From [Pseudopropionibacterium] massiliense (GTDB lineage: Bacteria > Actinomycetota > Actinomycetes > Propionibacteriales > Propionibacteriaceae): DNA of 64,000 nt. The notes below the pieces were generated by a model that did no database searches, was not told the DNA's origin, and worked only from the letters and a program-made list of their open reading frames with translations. The position numbers were made by a program, and so were the translations under genes. Within the stretch, counting starts at the first letter, position 1. Every line of letters begins with the position of its first letter. Below, one piece after another: positions 9,942 through 21,763 of the stretch. The stretch is taken from the NCBI RefSeq assembly GCF_900607225.1, contig NZ_LR027842.1, positions 1,268,865 through 1,332,864 on the forward strand, read 5' to 3'.

Positions 9942-11207
9942 TCAGCGCCTGTGGGTGACCCTGCCGTTCCACAGGGTCATCTCCACCGGGTCGGGGAGAT
10001 CCCGGCCGTGGTACGGGTTGTTGTGGCTGATGGAGGCGGAATCGTTCCGATCCACCGTCGCTCTCCGCTGCGGGTCGATCAGCACCAGGTTCGCCGGCTC
10101 ACCGGGGGCCAGGGGACGGCCCTGCCCCGTCGCCTTCCCGATCCGGGCCGGGGCGTGGCTCATCCGATCCGCCACCTGCGGCCAGGTCAGGCGGCCCGGG
10201 GCGACCATGGTCTCCATCACCACCGCCAGGGCCTGTTCCAGCCCCAGCATCCCCGGCCTGGCATCCACGAAGGCGTGGTCCTTGTCCTGCGGCGCGTGGG
10301 GCGCGTGGTCCGTGGCGACCGCGTCGATGGTGCCGTCGGCCAGCGCGGCACGCACCGCCTCGACGTGCTCGTCGGTGCGCAGCGGGGGATTGACCTTGAA
10401 CGTGGTGTCGTATCCGACGACCTCCGGGGTGGTCAGGTACAGGTGATGGGGGGTGGCCTCGGCGGTCACCCGGATGCCCCGCTTCTTGGCCCAGCGCAGC
10501 ACGTCCACGCCCTCCGCCGTCGAGACGTGACACACGTGCAGGCGGGACCCGGTGGCCTCCGCCAGGGCGACGTCGCGGGCGATTATCACCGACTCCGCCA
10601 CCGGAGGCCAGCCGGGGAGCCCCAATCGACCCGAGATCTCACCCTCGTGGCAGCACGCCTCGGGTCCCGCGAGGGTCGCGTCCTGGGCGTGCTGCGCCAG
10701 CACGCCGTCGAATGGTTTCACCCACTCGAAGGCACGCCTCATCAAACTGGCGTCCATCACGCAGTGCCCGTCGTCGGAGAACATCGACACCCGGGCCCGC
10801 GAACGGTGCATCAGTCCCAGCTCCGCCAGCTCCCTGCCGGCCAGTTCCTTGGTGATGGCGCCGATCGGGATCACCTGGCAGTTGTTGGCCGCGGTTCCCA
10901 GGGCCAGCACATGTTCCGCATTCTCGGCAGTGTCCGTGACGGGTTGGGTGTTGGCCATCGCGAAGACAGCGGTGAAACCCCCGCGGGCGGCGGCGCGGGA
11001 ACCGGAATCCACGGTTTCGGCGTCCTCGCGTCCCGGTTCACGCAGGTGGGTGTGGATGTCCACCAGACCGGGTAGCGCGATCAAGCCGTCCGCGTCGACG
11101 GTGGTTGCGCCCAGGGGGCGTTGATCGACGAGACGACCCGCATCGACGAACAGATCCGTTCGAGAACCGTCGGGCAGGGTCACCCCGGTGATGGCGAGCT
11201 TCGACAT
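9942..11207 (-). CDS. pyrC: Dihydroorotase
   Basis: This enzyme cyclises N-carbamoyl-aspartate to dihydroorotate in pyrimidine synthesis. The 421-residue protein carries the metal-binding motif DIHTHLREPG (about residue 50), the conserved FAMANTQPVTD and a late ATDHAPH motif, all typical of class I dihydroorotases of the amidohydrolase superfamily. It begins 13 bp after the pyrB stop, so the two form a pyrBC unit. The usual carAB, pyrD and pyrF are not in the window on this side: the next gene (the binding lipoprotein) is convergent. Confidence 0.97.
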   Translation of the reverse strand: MSKLAITGVTLPDGSRTDLFVDAGRLVDQRPLGATTVDADGLIALPGLVDIHTHLREPGREDAETVDSGSRAAARGGFTAVFAMANTQPVTDTAENAEHVLALGTAANNCQVIPIGAITKELAGRELAELGLMHRSRARVSMFSDDGHCVMDASLMRRAFEWVKPFDGVLAQHAQDATLAGPEACCHEGEISGRLGLPGWPPVAESVIIARDVALAEATGSRLHVCHVSTAEGVDVLRWAKKRGIRVTAEATPHHLYLTTPEVVGYDTTFKVNPPLRTDEHVEAVRAALADGTIDAVATDHAPHAPQDKDHAFVDARPGMLGLEQALAVVMETMVAPGRLTWPQVADRMSHAPARIGKATGQGRPLAPGEPANLVLIDPQRRATVDRNDSASISHNNPYHGRDLPDPVEMTLWNGRVTHRR

Positions 11208-11220
11208 TGGTTTCCTCCCG

Positions 11221-12141
11221 TCAGTCGGCCAGCAGGTGATGCAACACGCTCATGCGGACCGCGACCCCCGAGGAGACCTGATCGAGCACGATGGAACGCG
11301 GGTCGTCGGCGGCGGTGGAGCTGATCTCCAGGCCACGGTTCATGGGTCCGGGGTGCGCGATCACCGCAGTGGGACGCAGCCTGGTCAGCCGGGAGGCCGT
11401 CAACCCGTAGGCGGCGACGTACTCCCGTTCCGAGGGGAAGAAACCGCCCTGCATGCGTTCTCGCTGCACCCGCAGCATCATGGCGACGTCGACGTCCGAG
11501 ATCACCTCGTCCAGGTCGGGGGTGACCTGCACCCCCCAGGTCCCCACCCCGGGCGGCAGCAGCGTGTGCGGGGCGACGAGCACCACCCGCGCGCCCAGCC
11601 TGCCCAACAGCGCGACGTTCGAGCGGACGACCCTGGAGTGCAGCAGATCCCCGGTGATGGCAACCAGTTTGCCCTCGAGGGTTCCCAGCCTGGCACGGGT
11701 GAAGTGTGTCAGCATCGCGTGGGCGTCCAGAAGGGCCTGGGTCGGGTGCTCGTGGGTACCGTCCCCGGCGTTGACCATGCAGGCCCGCACCCATCCTGCT
11801 GCCTGGGCCACCGATCCGGAACCCGGGTGGCGCATCACGATGGCGTCCACCCCCATGGCATCCAGGGTCATGAGGGTGTCGCGCATCGATTCGCCCTTCG
11901 AGACGCTCGACCCTCGTGCCGAGACGTTGATCGCGTCAGCTGAGAGCCACTTGGCGGCGAGCTCGAAGGAGCTGCGGGTACGGGTGGAGTCCTCGAAGAA
12001 GAGGTTCACCACGGTGCGGCCCTTCAGGTAGGGCAGTTTCTTGACCCGGGCCTCCTGCAGCTGATGCATCCGCCCGGCCAGGTGAAGGATCGAGTGGATC
12101 TCGTCGGTGCCGAGATCGGTGATGCTGAGCAGATGCTTCAT
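11221..12141 (-). CDS. pyrB: Aspartate carbamoyltransferase catalytic subunit
   Basis: PyrB joins carbamoyl phosphate to aspartate, the committed step of pyrimidine synthesis. At 306 residues it has the carbamoyl-phosphate signature [23 protein letters not shown] and the late [17 protein letters not shown] is well placed before the ATG. It is 13 bp upstream of pyrC and 25 bp downstream of pepN, all on the same strand. I see no PyrR-binding attenuator or pyrI upstream. Confidence 0.97.
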   Translation of the reverse strand: MKHLLSITDLGTDEIHSILHLAGRMHQLQEARVKKLPYLKGRTVVNLFFEDSTRTRSSFELAAKWLSADAINVSARGSSVSKGESMRDTLMTLDAMGVDAIVMRHPGSGSVAQAAGWVRACMVNAGDGTHEHPTQALLDAHAMLTHFTRARLGTLEGKLVAITGDLLHSRVVRSNVALLGRLGARVVLVAPHTLLPPGVGTWGVQVTPDLDEVISDVDVAMMLRVQRERMQGGFFPSEREYVAAYGLTASRLTRLRPTAVIAHPGPMNRGLEISSTAADDPRSIVLDQVSSGVAVRMSVLHHLLAD

Positions 12142-12166
12142 GGCCGGGCTCCTCCGGGGACGTGGA

Positions 12167-14746
12167 TCAGTGGCGGCTGCGTTCCTGGACCCGCAGGTTT
12201 CGTTCGGCCTCGTCGAGGCGTTCGCTCAGCAGGCGCCGCACCTGGTCCGTTGGCTCCCCCTCGGCGAGATAACGGCGGAACCGTTCGATCACATCGGCTG
12301 TCGCCAGGGTTTCCGGGAACAACCACCTGAGCACCGCCCCGATGGCCGCGTAGCCGCGCTTTTCCCAACCGTCCTCACGCTTCGAGATGACCTCGGCCAG
12401 TTTCGCGTAGGCATCGACGTAGGGGGCCAGCACATCCTCCTGCCCGTAGTTGATGAATCCCACGGCGATGCTGCGATGGGTCTCGTTCGGGACGTCCGGG
12501 TCCGCGGTCGCCAGTCGCCACGCCTCCGCCTTGGCCTGCGTGGTCGGGAGTCCCGCGCGCGCTCCGGCGGCGTGCTCGGCGCCGGTATTGGTGTTGTCCC
12601 GCTCCAGTTCGGCGGCGATCTCCTTCTCGCCGAAGACACCGCGTCGTGCCAGCGTGGTGACGATGAGCCAGCGCACCTCGGTGTCCACCGCGAGATCGGT
12701 GGGGACCTCCTCGTCGTGCAGCCAACCGCGGATCAGTTCGCAGGCGCTCTCGCTGCGGGCAACCCCGATCAGGGTCTTTGCGATGATGAGTTGCGCATCG
12801 GACCCGGGTTCGGCATCTTTCAGCAGCCCCGCCAGACCGGTGACGAGTTTCATGTTCGCGGCCTCGCGCAGCTCGGGGGCCATGAACCGGCCCGAGCAGA
12901 CCGCCGCCTGAGCCAGAACCGTCGCGATGGCTGCCATGTCCTTCTCGGAGCCGATGCCCTGGAGGGCCAGGGAGACCAGCTCCTGCGGTGCGATCTCGGC
13001 GTCGCGGACCGAGTCCCAGAACAGCGACCAGGTGACTGCCCGGGCCAGCGGATCGGTCAGCCTGTCGATCCCTTTCACCAGGGCGTTGCGGGACATCTCG
13101 TCGAGGCGCACCTTCGCGAAGGTCAGATCACCGTCGTTGAGAAGAATCACGTCGCGTCGGGGCCGTCCCACCAGGTCGGGCACCTCGGTGCGTTCACCCG
13201 AGATGTCGGTCTCCACGTAGTCAACGCGTTCGAGACCATTGTCGGTGTTGGCGTAGATGCCGATGCCGAGACGGTGGGTGCGCAGCGTCGGCCAGGCCTC
13301 GGGGGCGGTCTGGACGATCGCGAACCGCGTGAAGGTGCCGGTCTCGTCAACCTCGAACTCGGCCCGCAGGGTGTTGACCCCGGCGCTCTCCAGCCACTGC
13401 CCGGTGAACCAGGACAGGTCGCGTCCGGAGGCGGCCTCCAGCTCGGTGAGCAGATCGGCCAGGGTGGTGTTGCCGTGGGCGTGCTTGCGGAAGTAGTTCC
13501 CGACCCCCTTGGTGAAAGCCTCGATACCGACGAAGGAAACCAGCAGCTTCAACACGGAGGCACCCTTGGCGTAGGTGATGCCGTCGAAGTTCTGCTCCAC
13601 CTTCTCCAGGTCGCTCATGTCCGCGGCTATGGGGTGGGTGGTGGACAGCTGGTCCTGCAAGTATGCCCAGGCCTTGCGTTCGTTCGAGAACGAGGCCCAC
13701 GGATTGGCGCCGGTGCCGTACTTCCTGGCGATCTCGTCCGCCGCGAAGTGCGAGGCCCATTCCGCGAACGACTCATTGAGCCACAGGTCGTCCCACCAGC
13801 GCATCGTCACCAGGTCGCCGAACCACATGTGGGCCAGCTCGTGGAGGATGGTGTTGTCGCGGGCCTCCATCTCGCGGGCGGTGACGCGGGAACGGAACAG
13901 GTACTGGTCACGGAAGGTGACGCAGCCCGCGTTCTCCATGGCCCCGAAATTGAATTCGGGCACGAAGATCTGGTCGTAGGAATCAAAGGCGTAGGGCACC
14001 CCGAAGGCCGACTCGAACACCTCGAAACCACGCTGCGTGGTCTCGAGGATCCGGTCGGCGTCGAGGAACTCGGCCACGGATGCGCGGCAGGCCACGGAGG
14101 CGGGCAGCACTCCGGCCGCGGAGTTGATCCGGCCCTCGACCACGTGGTACTCGCCGGCCACCAAAGCGGTGATGTAGGTCGATATCACGGGGGTGGGAGC
14201 GTGCTCGAAGCGCGCGATCCCCTCCCCGGCAGGCTGGCCCTCGACGGAGCGGGAGTTGGTGAACACGCTCCAGTGGGCGGGCGCGAGGACGGTCAGCTGG
14301 AAGGTCGCCTTCTGGTCGGGCTGCTCGAAGGTGGCGTACATGCGCCGGGCATCCGCCGTCTCGAACTGGGAGTACAGGTAGACCTTGCCGTCGGTGTCGA
14401 CGAAACGGTGCAGCCCCTCACCGGTGTGGGAGTAGCGGCCGATGGCGTCGACGACGATCGTGTGGTCACCCTCCGGAAGGTCGTTCAACGGCAGCCGGTA
14501 GCCGTCGAATCCATCGATTGGAAGAGGGTTGCCGTCGAGGCTGGCGGAAAGGATCTCGTCCGCGATCACGTCCAGATGAGTGGATCCGCCCTTCGATGTG
14601 AAGTCGAGTTCGGTGTGAGAGGCGAAGGTGCGCTCGGGATCGGCGACACCATTGCCGGTCACGTCAACCGTCACCCGGTAGGCCCCGGCCTTGACGACGC
14701 GGGAGCGGCGGGCGGCTTCTTCGCGAGTGATATTGGCGGTTGCCAT
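12167..14746 (-). CDS. pepN: Aminopeptidase N (M1 zinc metallopeptidase)
   Basis: PepN removes N-terminal residues from peptides in the cytoplasm. The product is about 859 residues, as expected for the actinobacterial type. It has the exopeptidase motif GAMEN (in FGAMENAGC), the zinc site HELAH-x18-E ([12 protein letters not shown] ... NESFAEW) and a large helical C-terminal domain. I start at the ATG at 14746 ([15 protein letters not shown]), with GAAGGTG just upstream, rather than at an in-frame TTG four codons earlier. It reads toward pyrB with a 25-bp gap; the 88-bp region upstream is shared with divergent ligA. Confidence 0.96.
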   Translation of the reverse strand: MATANITREEAARRSRVVKAGAYRVTVDVTGNGVADPERTFASHTELDFTSKGGSTHLDVIADEILSASLDGNPLPIDGFDGYRLPLNDLPEGDHTIVVDAIGRYSHTGEGLHRFVDTDGKVYLYSQFETADARRMYATFEQPDQKATFQLTVLAPAHWSVFTNSRSVEGQPAGEGIARFEHAPTPVISTYITALVAGEYHVVEGRINSAAGVLPASVACRASVAEFLDADRILETTQRGFEVFESAFGVPYAFDSYDQIFVPEFNFGAMENAGCVTFRDQYLFRSRVTAREMEARDNTILHELAHMWFGDLVTMRWWDDLWLNESFAEWASHFAADEIARKYGTGANPWASFSNERKAWAYLQDQLSTTHPIAADMSDLEKVEQNFDGITYAKGASVLKLLVSFVGIEAFTKGVGNYFRKHAHGNTTLADLLTELEAASGRDLSWFTGQWLESAGVNTLRAEFEVDETGTFTRFAIVQTAPEAWPTLRTHRLGIGIYANTDNGLERVDYVETDISGERTEVPDLVGRPRRDVILLNDGDLTFAKVRLDEMSRNALVKGIDRLTDPLARAVTWSLFWDSVRDAEIAPQELVSLALQGIGSEKDMAAIATVLAQAAVCSGRFMAPELREAANMKLVTGLAGLLKDAEPGSDAQLIIAKTLIGVARSESACELIRGWLHDEEVPTDLAVDTEVRWLIVTTLARRGVFGEKEIAAELERDNTNTGAEHAAGARAGLPTTQAKAEAWRLATADPDVPNETHRSIAVGFINYGQEDVLAPYVDAYAKLAEVISKREDGWEKRGYAAIGAVLRWLFPETLATADVIERFRRYLAEGEPTDQVRRLLSERLDEAERNLRVQERSRH

Positions 14747-14822
14747 GGACACCTTCAATCATCGTTGCTGTTCTGCCAAGCTCAAGCACTTTATCGCATC
14801 ATTCCTCGTGCAGGGACTGTGA

Positions 14823-16925
<2,103 letters not shown>

Positions 16926-17015
16926 CCAGCCCGCTGATGCCGTCGCGCCCCAGTTCCCGTGGCGTGCTCCGATTGTTCATGGGAACAGTCTAGGAACGCA
17001 TTAGGGTGGGGCGGC

Positions 17016-20000
17016 ATGGGTCCCCACTCCACAGCTTGGGTCACGAAGGTCAGCGACGAGGCCATCCGAGCCTCCTGGGGTGATGCCACGTTCCTGCGGG
17101 GACGTTCCTACGAGGCCGCCGGGCACGTCCTGAAGTACTCCACGGACCGCACCGGCTCCATCGAAGCGGTGGTCAAGGGCAACGGAAGGAAGGTCTACCG
17201 GACGTTCCTCCACCACGACCACCGAGGCGTCAACAGCGCCTGCTCGTGCCCGATGAGGATGGGGTGCAAACACGCCGTCGCGGTGTTGCTGGCCGTGCGG
17301 GAATCGATGATCGAGACCGTTTCCCCGGCATCCTCCTGGGAGAACGCGCTGGCCGGGCTGCTGCCCGTGGCCGAGACCGGGGGGCGGGTCGTCGAACTCG
17401 GCCTGGAGTTCCGGATCGACGGTCCGTTGGAGCAGCCGAACGGGCTGGCGTTGCGTCCCCTGCGGCTCGGGGCACAGGGCTGGGTGAAATCCCAGGCCGG
17501 CTGGCTGGACATCGTCACGAATTACCGGGGGCTGACCTACGAACCCGCGCAGCGCGAGGTCCTGCTGCAGATGGCGAGACTCACGGGGCGCCACCAGTAC
17601 ACCTACGCCACCCCGGCCTCGGTTTCTCTGTCCGACCTCGGCCCGCTGGGCTGGTCGCTCCTGCGTCAGGGTGTGGACGCCGGGATCCAGCTGATCGCGG
17701 GCCAGGGATTCCAGGACGTGGAGGTCGGATTCGAACCGGTCAGGATCTGGCTGGACGTCGATCTCCGGGACGACGGATCGCGACAGCTCGCGATGTCCGG
17801 GGACCTGGGGCCGGTGCCCCCGGGCAGCAGGCGATTCCTGATCGGGGAGCCGGCCCACGGGGTGGGGGAGCTGGGACCGGGCGGCCGGCTGCGTCTGCAC
17901 CCGCTGGCCGGGACGGTACCCGACGCGATCCGCGGATTGTTCAACCGGGACCAGGCGGTCACGGTCCCGGCCCGGGACGCCGGGCGGTTCCAGCTGATGT
18001 ACCTCCCGGCGCTGGTGCAGAAAGGACTCGTCCCCCCGGGCACGTGGGACCCGGAAGACCTCCCACACCCCGAACTGACCCTCGGCCTGACCCACGAACC
18101 CGGGCATCGGCTGCTGCTCGAATGGGGTTTCAGGTACGTAGCGGGGGAAACCACCGTCGATGTCGCGTTCCATCCCCGGGCGGGGGAGGCCTTCCGGGAC
18201 CAGGAGGCCGAGCAGTTCCTCGAGGAGGTCGCGCTCCGGCTGGTGGGGGACTACCCGGCCCTGCGGGAACCCCACTGGCAGCGACTGAATCCGAACGCGA
18301 CGGTGACCCGGGCCGACGCGGCCCGATTCGTCACCGAAACCCTGCCCCTGCTGGAGGATGAGGGAGTCATCGTCACCCACAGCGGCGAGGTCCCCGAGTA
18401 CTCGCGCGCCACCGAGGCCCCGGTGATTTCGGTCGGCGCGGAGGACACCGGCGACAACGACTGGTTCAACCTCCACGTCCGGGTCACGGTCGCAGGCAGC
18501 GACGTGCCCTTCGAACAGCTCTTCCGGGCGCTCGCCGTGGGGGACGAGGCGATGCTGCTGGACGACGGAACCTGGTTCCCGCTGGACCGCCCCGAACTCG
18601 ATCGGCTGCGGCAACTCCTCGCCGAGGCCCGGGAACTCGTGGACCCCGGCCCGGGCGGGCAGCTGCGGATCAGCGCCTACCAGGCCGGCCTGTGGGAGGA
18701 ACTCGCGGAACTGGGGGTCGTGGAGGAGCAGTCGCGGCGCTGGCGGGAACGCGTGCAGACCCTGCTGGGTCTCGGCTCCGACGAGAAGAGGGTCACGGTT
18801 CCGGACGGGCTGGATGCGATGCTCCGCCCCTACCAGGAGCAGGGACTCACCTGGCTCGCCGCGCTCTGGGACGCGGGCCTCGGCGGGGGGCTCGCCGACG
18901 ACATGGGGCTCGGGAAAACCCTCCAGAGCCTGGCTCTGCTGGAACGCGCCCGGGAACTCGGCCAACTGGACGCCGCGCCGGTGCTCGTCGTGGCGCCCGC
19001 CAGCGTCGTCGGCACCTGGGCGGAGGAGGCGGCCCGGTTCGCACCAGGCCTGAAGGTCGCCACCATCCGGGCCACGCGGGCCAGGCGGGACACGGAACTG
19101 GCCGAGGAGATCCGCGGCGCGCACCTGGTGGTCACCTCCTACACCCTCCTGCGCATGGAGGACGAGGCCTACCTGGAGCAGCGATGGCGTGGCCTGGTGC
19201 TGGACGAGGCCCAGTTCGTCAAGAACCACCGCTCCCGCACCTACCAGGTGGCGCGCCGCATCGGGGCCCCGTTCACCCTGGCCATCACCGGCACCCCGCT
19301 GGAGAACTCCCTCGGTGACCTGTGGTCGATGTTCTCGCTGGCCGCGCCGGGTCTGTTCCCGCGCCTGGAGGGTTTCACCGAGAACTACCGCAAACCGGTG
19401 GAGAGAAACGGCGAGACGGATGTTCTGGGGAGGTTGCGCGCACGGATCCGCCCGTTCATGCTGCGTCGCACCAAACGCGAGGTGGTCAGGGAACTACCCG
19501 AGAAGGTGGAGCAGGTCACGCGGCTGGAACTCACCCCGGCGCACCGGCGCCGCTACGACCAGCACCTGACCCGGGAACGCACCCGGGTGCTCGGGATGCT
19601 CGAGGACATGGACCGGAACCGGGTGGCGATCTTCCGGGCCCTGACGAAACTGCGGCAACTCGCCCTGGACCCCCGCCTGGTGGACACCGATCTGCCGCCC
19701 GCCCCGTCGGCGAAGATCACCGCCCTGCTCGGGCAGATCCGGGAACTGGCCGAGGAGGGGCACCGCGCGTTGGTGTTCTCCTCCTTCACCGGATTCCTGA
19801 AACTGGTGCGCGGTGCGCTGGATGCGGAGGGCATCGAATACGTCTACCTCGACGGACGCACCCGCGACCGGCCGGCCCGCATCGCACAATTCCGGGAAGG
19901 TGACGCCCCGGTGTTCCTGATCTCCCTGAAGGCCGGTGGGTTCGGACTTACCCTCACCGAGGCCGACTACGTCTTCGTGTTGGACCCGTGGTGGAATCCC

Positions 20001-20210
20001 GCCGCCGAGAACCAGGCCGTCGACCGGGCACACCGCATCGGCCAGACCCGGGCGGTCAACGTCTACCGCATGGTCTCGGCCGACACCATCGAGGAGAAGG
20101 TCGTGGCCCTGCAGCAGCGCAAACGCGACCTGTTCGCATCCGTCGTCGACACGGGGGAGTTCCGCAGCGCCGCCATCACCGCCGCCGACATCCGGGGTCT
20201 GCTGGAATAG
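17016..20210 (+). CDS. SWIM zinc-finger SNF2-family helicase
   Basis: A Swi2/Snf2-type ATPase, 1064 residues from the ATG at 17016 (MGPHSTAWVTKVSDEAI). An N-terminal SWIM zinc finger is visible as CSCPMRMGCKH (about residue 72). Then comes a long middle domain, and the two RecA domains at the C-terminal half: Walker A in DDMGLGKT (about residue 632), a DEAQ box in VLDEAQFVKN, and motif VI in QAVDRAHRIGQT. Bacterial members are linked to repair and RNA polymerase recycling, but no specific role can be claimed. The open frame extends 19 codons upstream, but a -10-like TAGGGT sits 8 bases before the chosen ATG, suggesting a leaderless start. Followed after 4 bp by the glycosylase gene. Confidence 0.93.
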   Translation: MGPHSTAWVTKVSDEAIRASWGDATFLRGRSYEAAGHVLKYSTDRTGSIEAVVKGNGRKVYRTFLHHDHRGVNSACSCPMRMGCKHAVAVLLAVRESMIETVSPASSWENALAGLLPVAETGGRVVELGLEFRIDGPLEQPNGLALRPLRLGAQGWVKSQAGWLDIVTNYRGLTYEPAQREVLLQMARLTGRHQYTYATPASVSLSDLGPLGWSLLRQGVDAGIQLIAGQGFQDVEVGFEPVRIWLDVDLRDDGSRQLAMSGDLGPVPPGSRRFLIGEPAHGVGELGPGGRLRLHPLAGTVPDAIRGLFNRDQAVTVPARDAGRFQLMYLPALVQKGLVPPGTWDPEDLPHPELTLGLTHEPGHRLLLEWGFRYVAGETTVDVAFHPRAGEAFRDQEAEQFLEEVALRLVGDYPALREPHWQRLNPNATVTRADAARFVTETLPLLEDEGVIVTHSGEVPEYSRATEAPVISVGAEDTGDNDWFNLHVRVTVAGSDVPFEQLFRALAVGDEAMLLDDGTWFPLDRPELDRLRQLLAEARELVDPGPGGQLRISAYQAGLWEELAELGVVEEQSRRWRERVQTLLGLGSDEKRVTVPDGLDAMLRPYQEQGLTWLAALWDAGLGGGLADDMGLGKTLQSLALLERARELGQLDAAPVLVVAPASVVGTWAEEAARFAPGLKVATIRATRARRDTELAEEIRGAHLVVTSYTLLRMEDEAYLEQRWRGLVLDEAQFVKNHRSRTYQVARRIGAPFTLAITGTPLENSLGDLWSMFSLAAPGLFPRLEGFTENYRKPVERNGETDVLGRLRARIRPFMLRRTKREVVRELPEKVEQVTRLELTPAHRRRYDQHLTRERTRVLGMLEDMDRNRVAIFRALTKLRQLALDPRLVDTDLPPAPSAKITALLGQIRELAEEGHRALVFSSFTGFLKLVRGALDAEGIEYVYLDGRTRDRPARIAQFREGDAPVFLISLKAGGFGLTLTEADYVFVLDPWWNPAAENQAVDRAHRIGQTRAVNVYRMVSADTIEEKVVALQQRKRDLFASVVDTGEFRSAAITAADIRGLLE

Positions 20211-20214
20211 GGCA

Positions 20215-21039
20215 ATGCCCGAAGGACACGTCATCCACCGCCTCGCCAACACCTTCCAGGAGGACTTCGCCGACCGCGCGGTGCGGGTCAGCTCCCCGCA
20301 GGGAAGGTTCGCCGACGAGGCCGCCACCCTTGACGGCCACACCCTCACCGGCGCCGAGGCCGTCGGGAAACACCTGTTCATCAACTTCGACGTTCCCGGG
20401 GCCAACCGCATCCACATCCACCTGGGGCTGATCGGGAAACTCGATTTCTCCCCGGTAGCAGACCCTGTCGGACAGGTGCGGCTGCGAATCGTGGCCGGCG
20501 ACCGGGCCGCCGATCTGCGCGGCCCGCAGTGGTGCCGACTGATCACCGGTGAGCGATACGAGAAAGTTCTCTCGGAGTCCGGACCCGACCCGTTGCGCGA
20601 CGACGCGGACCCCGCACGCGGATGGGCGAGGATCCGCAGATCGGGCAAATCCATCGCCGCCCTGCTGATGGACCAACGGGTCGCCGCCGGGGTGGGCAAC
20701 ATCTTCCGCGCCGAGGTGCTGTTCCGGCACGGAATCGACCCCACCACCCCGGGCCGGGAGATCGACGAGGCCACATGGGGGGTGCTGTGGGAGGACCTGG
20801 TTGGTTTGATGACGGTGGCGCTGGAACGCGGCCGAATCGACACCGTCGCCGACGAACACGGGCCCGAGGCCCAGGAACGTCCTCCCAGGGTGGACGCCCA
20901 CGGTGGCGAGGTCTACGTGTACCGGCGTGCCGGGCAACCCTGCCTGGTGTGCGGAACAGAGGTGCGCACCACCGTGCTGGAGGGACGAAACCTCTACTGG
21001 TGCTCAAGGTGTCAGCGATTCAACAGCGCTTCCGACTAA
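20215..21039 (+). CDS. nei: Fpg/Nei-family DNA glycosylase/AP lyase (Nei2-like)
   Basis: A base-excision repair enzyme for oxidised bases. The start MPEGHVIHRLA gives the catalytic Pro1 and Glu2 after Met removal, and resembles mycobacterial Nei2 rather than MutM. The helix-two-turn-helix region has MDQRVAAGVGNIFRAEVLF, and the C-terminal zinc finger has CLVCG ... CSRCQ. Length is 274 residues. The open frame runs far upstream inside the SNF2 gene; the ATG at 20215, 4 bp past its stop, is the supported start. Close spacing suggests co-transcription with the SNF2 helicase as a repair pair. Confidence 0.94.
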   Translation: MPEGHVIHRLANTFQEDFADRAVRVSSPQGRFADEAATLDGHTLTGAEAVGKHLFINFDVPGANRIHIHLGLIGKLDFSPVADPVGQVRLRIVAGDRAADLRGPQWCRLITGERYEKVLSESGPDPLRDDADPARGWARIRRSGKSIAALLMDQRVAAGVGNIFRAEVLFRHGIDPTTPGREIDEATWGVLWEDLVGLMTVALERGRIDTVADEHGPEAQERPPRVDAHGGEVYVYRRAGQPCLVCGTEVRTTVLEGRNLYWCSRCQRFNSASD

Positions 21040-21049
21040 TCTGTTCGAC

Positions 21050-21763
21050 ATGCATTTCAGCGCCTTCGACGCCTACCTCTTCGACCTGGACGGGGTCCTG
21101 ACTCCCACCGCTGAAGTCCACATGAAGGCCTGGGGCGAGATGTTCACCGCCTTTCTCGCCGGTTTTCCCGGCCGGGAACCGTGGACCGACGCCGACTACT
21201 TCGCTCATGTGGACGGAAAACCCCGCTATGACGGTGTCCGCGACTTCCTCGCATCCCGCGGCATCGAGCTGCCCGAGGGCGATCCCTCGGATGCCGCCAC
21301 GGAACAGAGCATCTGTGGCCTGGGGAATCGCAAGAACGAGACCTTCAACGAGATCATCCGCCGAGACGGCGTCGCTCCCTATCCCGGATCCGGGGCGCTC
21401 GTCAACGCGCTCCGGGCGCGGGGCGCGAAACTGGCCGTCGTCTCCTCCTCCCGCAATGCCGTGCCCGTCCTGCGCGCCGCCGGACTGGAGGACGCCTTCC
21501 CCGTGATCGTGGACGGGAACGTCGCGAAACAACAGGACCTGACGGGCAAACCCGCCCCCGACACCTTCCGGTACGCCGCTGAGCAGTTGCGGGTGGAACC
21601 CGCCCGGGCCGTCGTGGTCGAGGACGCCCTGTCCGGGGTGGCCGCCGGTGCCGCCGGTGGCTTCGGGCTCGTGGTCGGGGTGGACCGGGGGGTCGGCCCC
21701 GAAGCCCTGCGCCGAGCCGGAGCGGGCCTGGTGGTCGCCGATCTTGGGGAGCTGGTGGCCTGA
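21050..21763 (+). CDS. pgmB: Beta-phosphoglucomutase-type HAD hydrolase
   Basis: HAD-superfamily protein of 237 residues with the nucleophile motif FDLDGVLTPTAEVH at the N terminus, a helical cap, and late motifs VVSSSRNA, GKPAPDTF and VVVEDALSGVAAG. It directly precedes a GH65 phosphorylase with overlapping stop and start (TGATG). That context supports conversion of beta-glucose 1-phosphate to glucose 6-phosphate. I start at the ATG at 21050: a -10-like TAATCT overlapping the nei stop lies 7 bases upstream, suggesting a leaderless transcript. An in-frame open extension inside nei is not credible. Confidence 0.88.
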   Translation: MHFSAFDAYLFDLDGVLTPTAEVHMKAWGEMFTAFLAGFPGREPWTDADYFAHVDGKPRYDGVRDFLASRGIELPEGDPSDAATEQSICGLGNRKNETFNEIIRRDGVAPYPGSGALVNALRARGAKLAVVSSSRNAVPVLRAAGLEDAFPVIVDGNVAKQQDLTGKPAPDTFRYAAEQLRVEPARAVVVEDALSGVAAGAAGGFGLVVGVDRGVGPEALRRAGAGLVVADLGELVA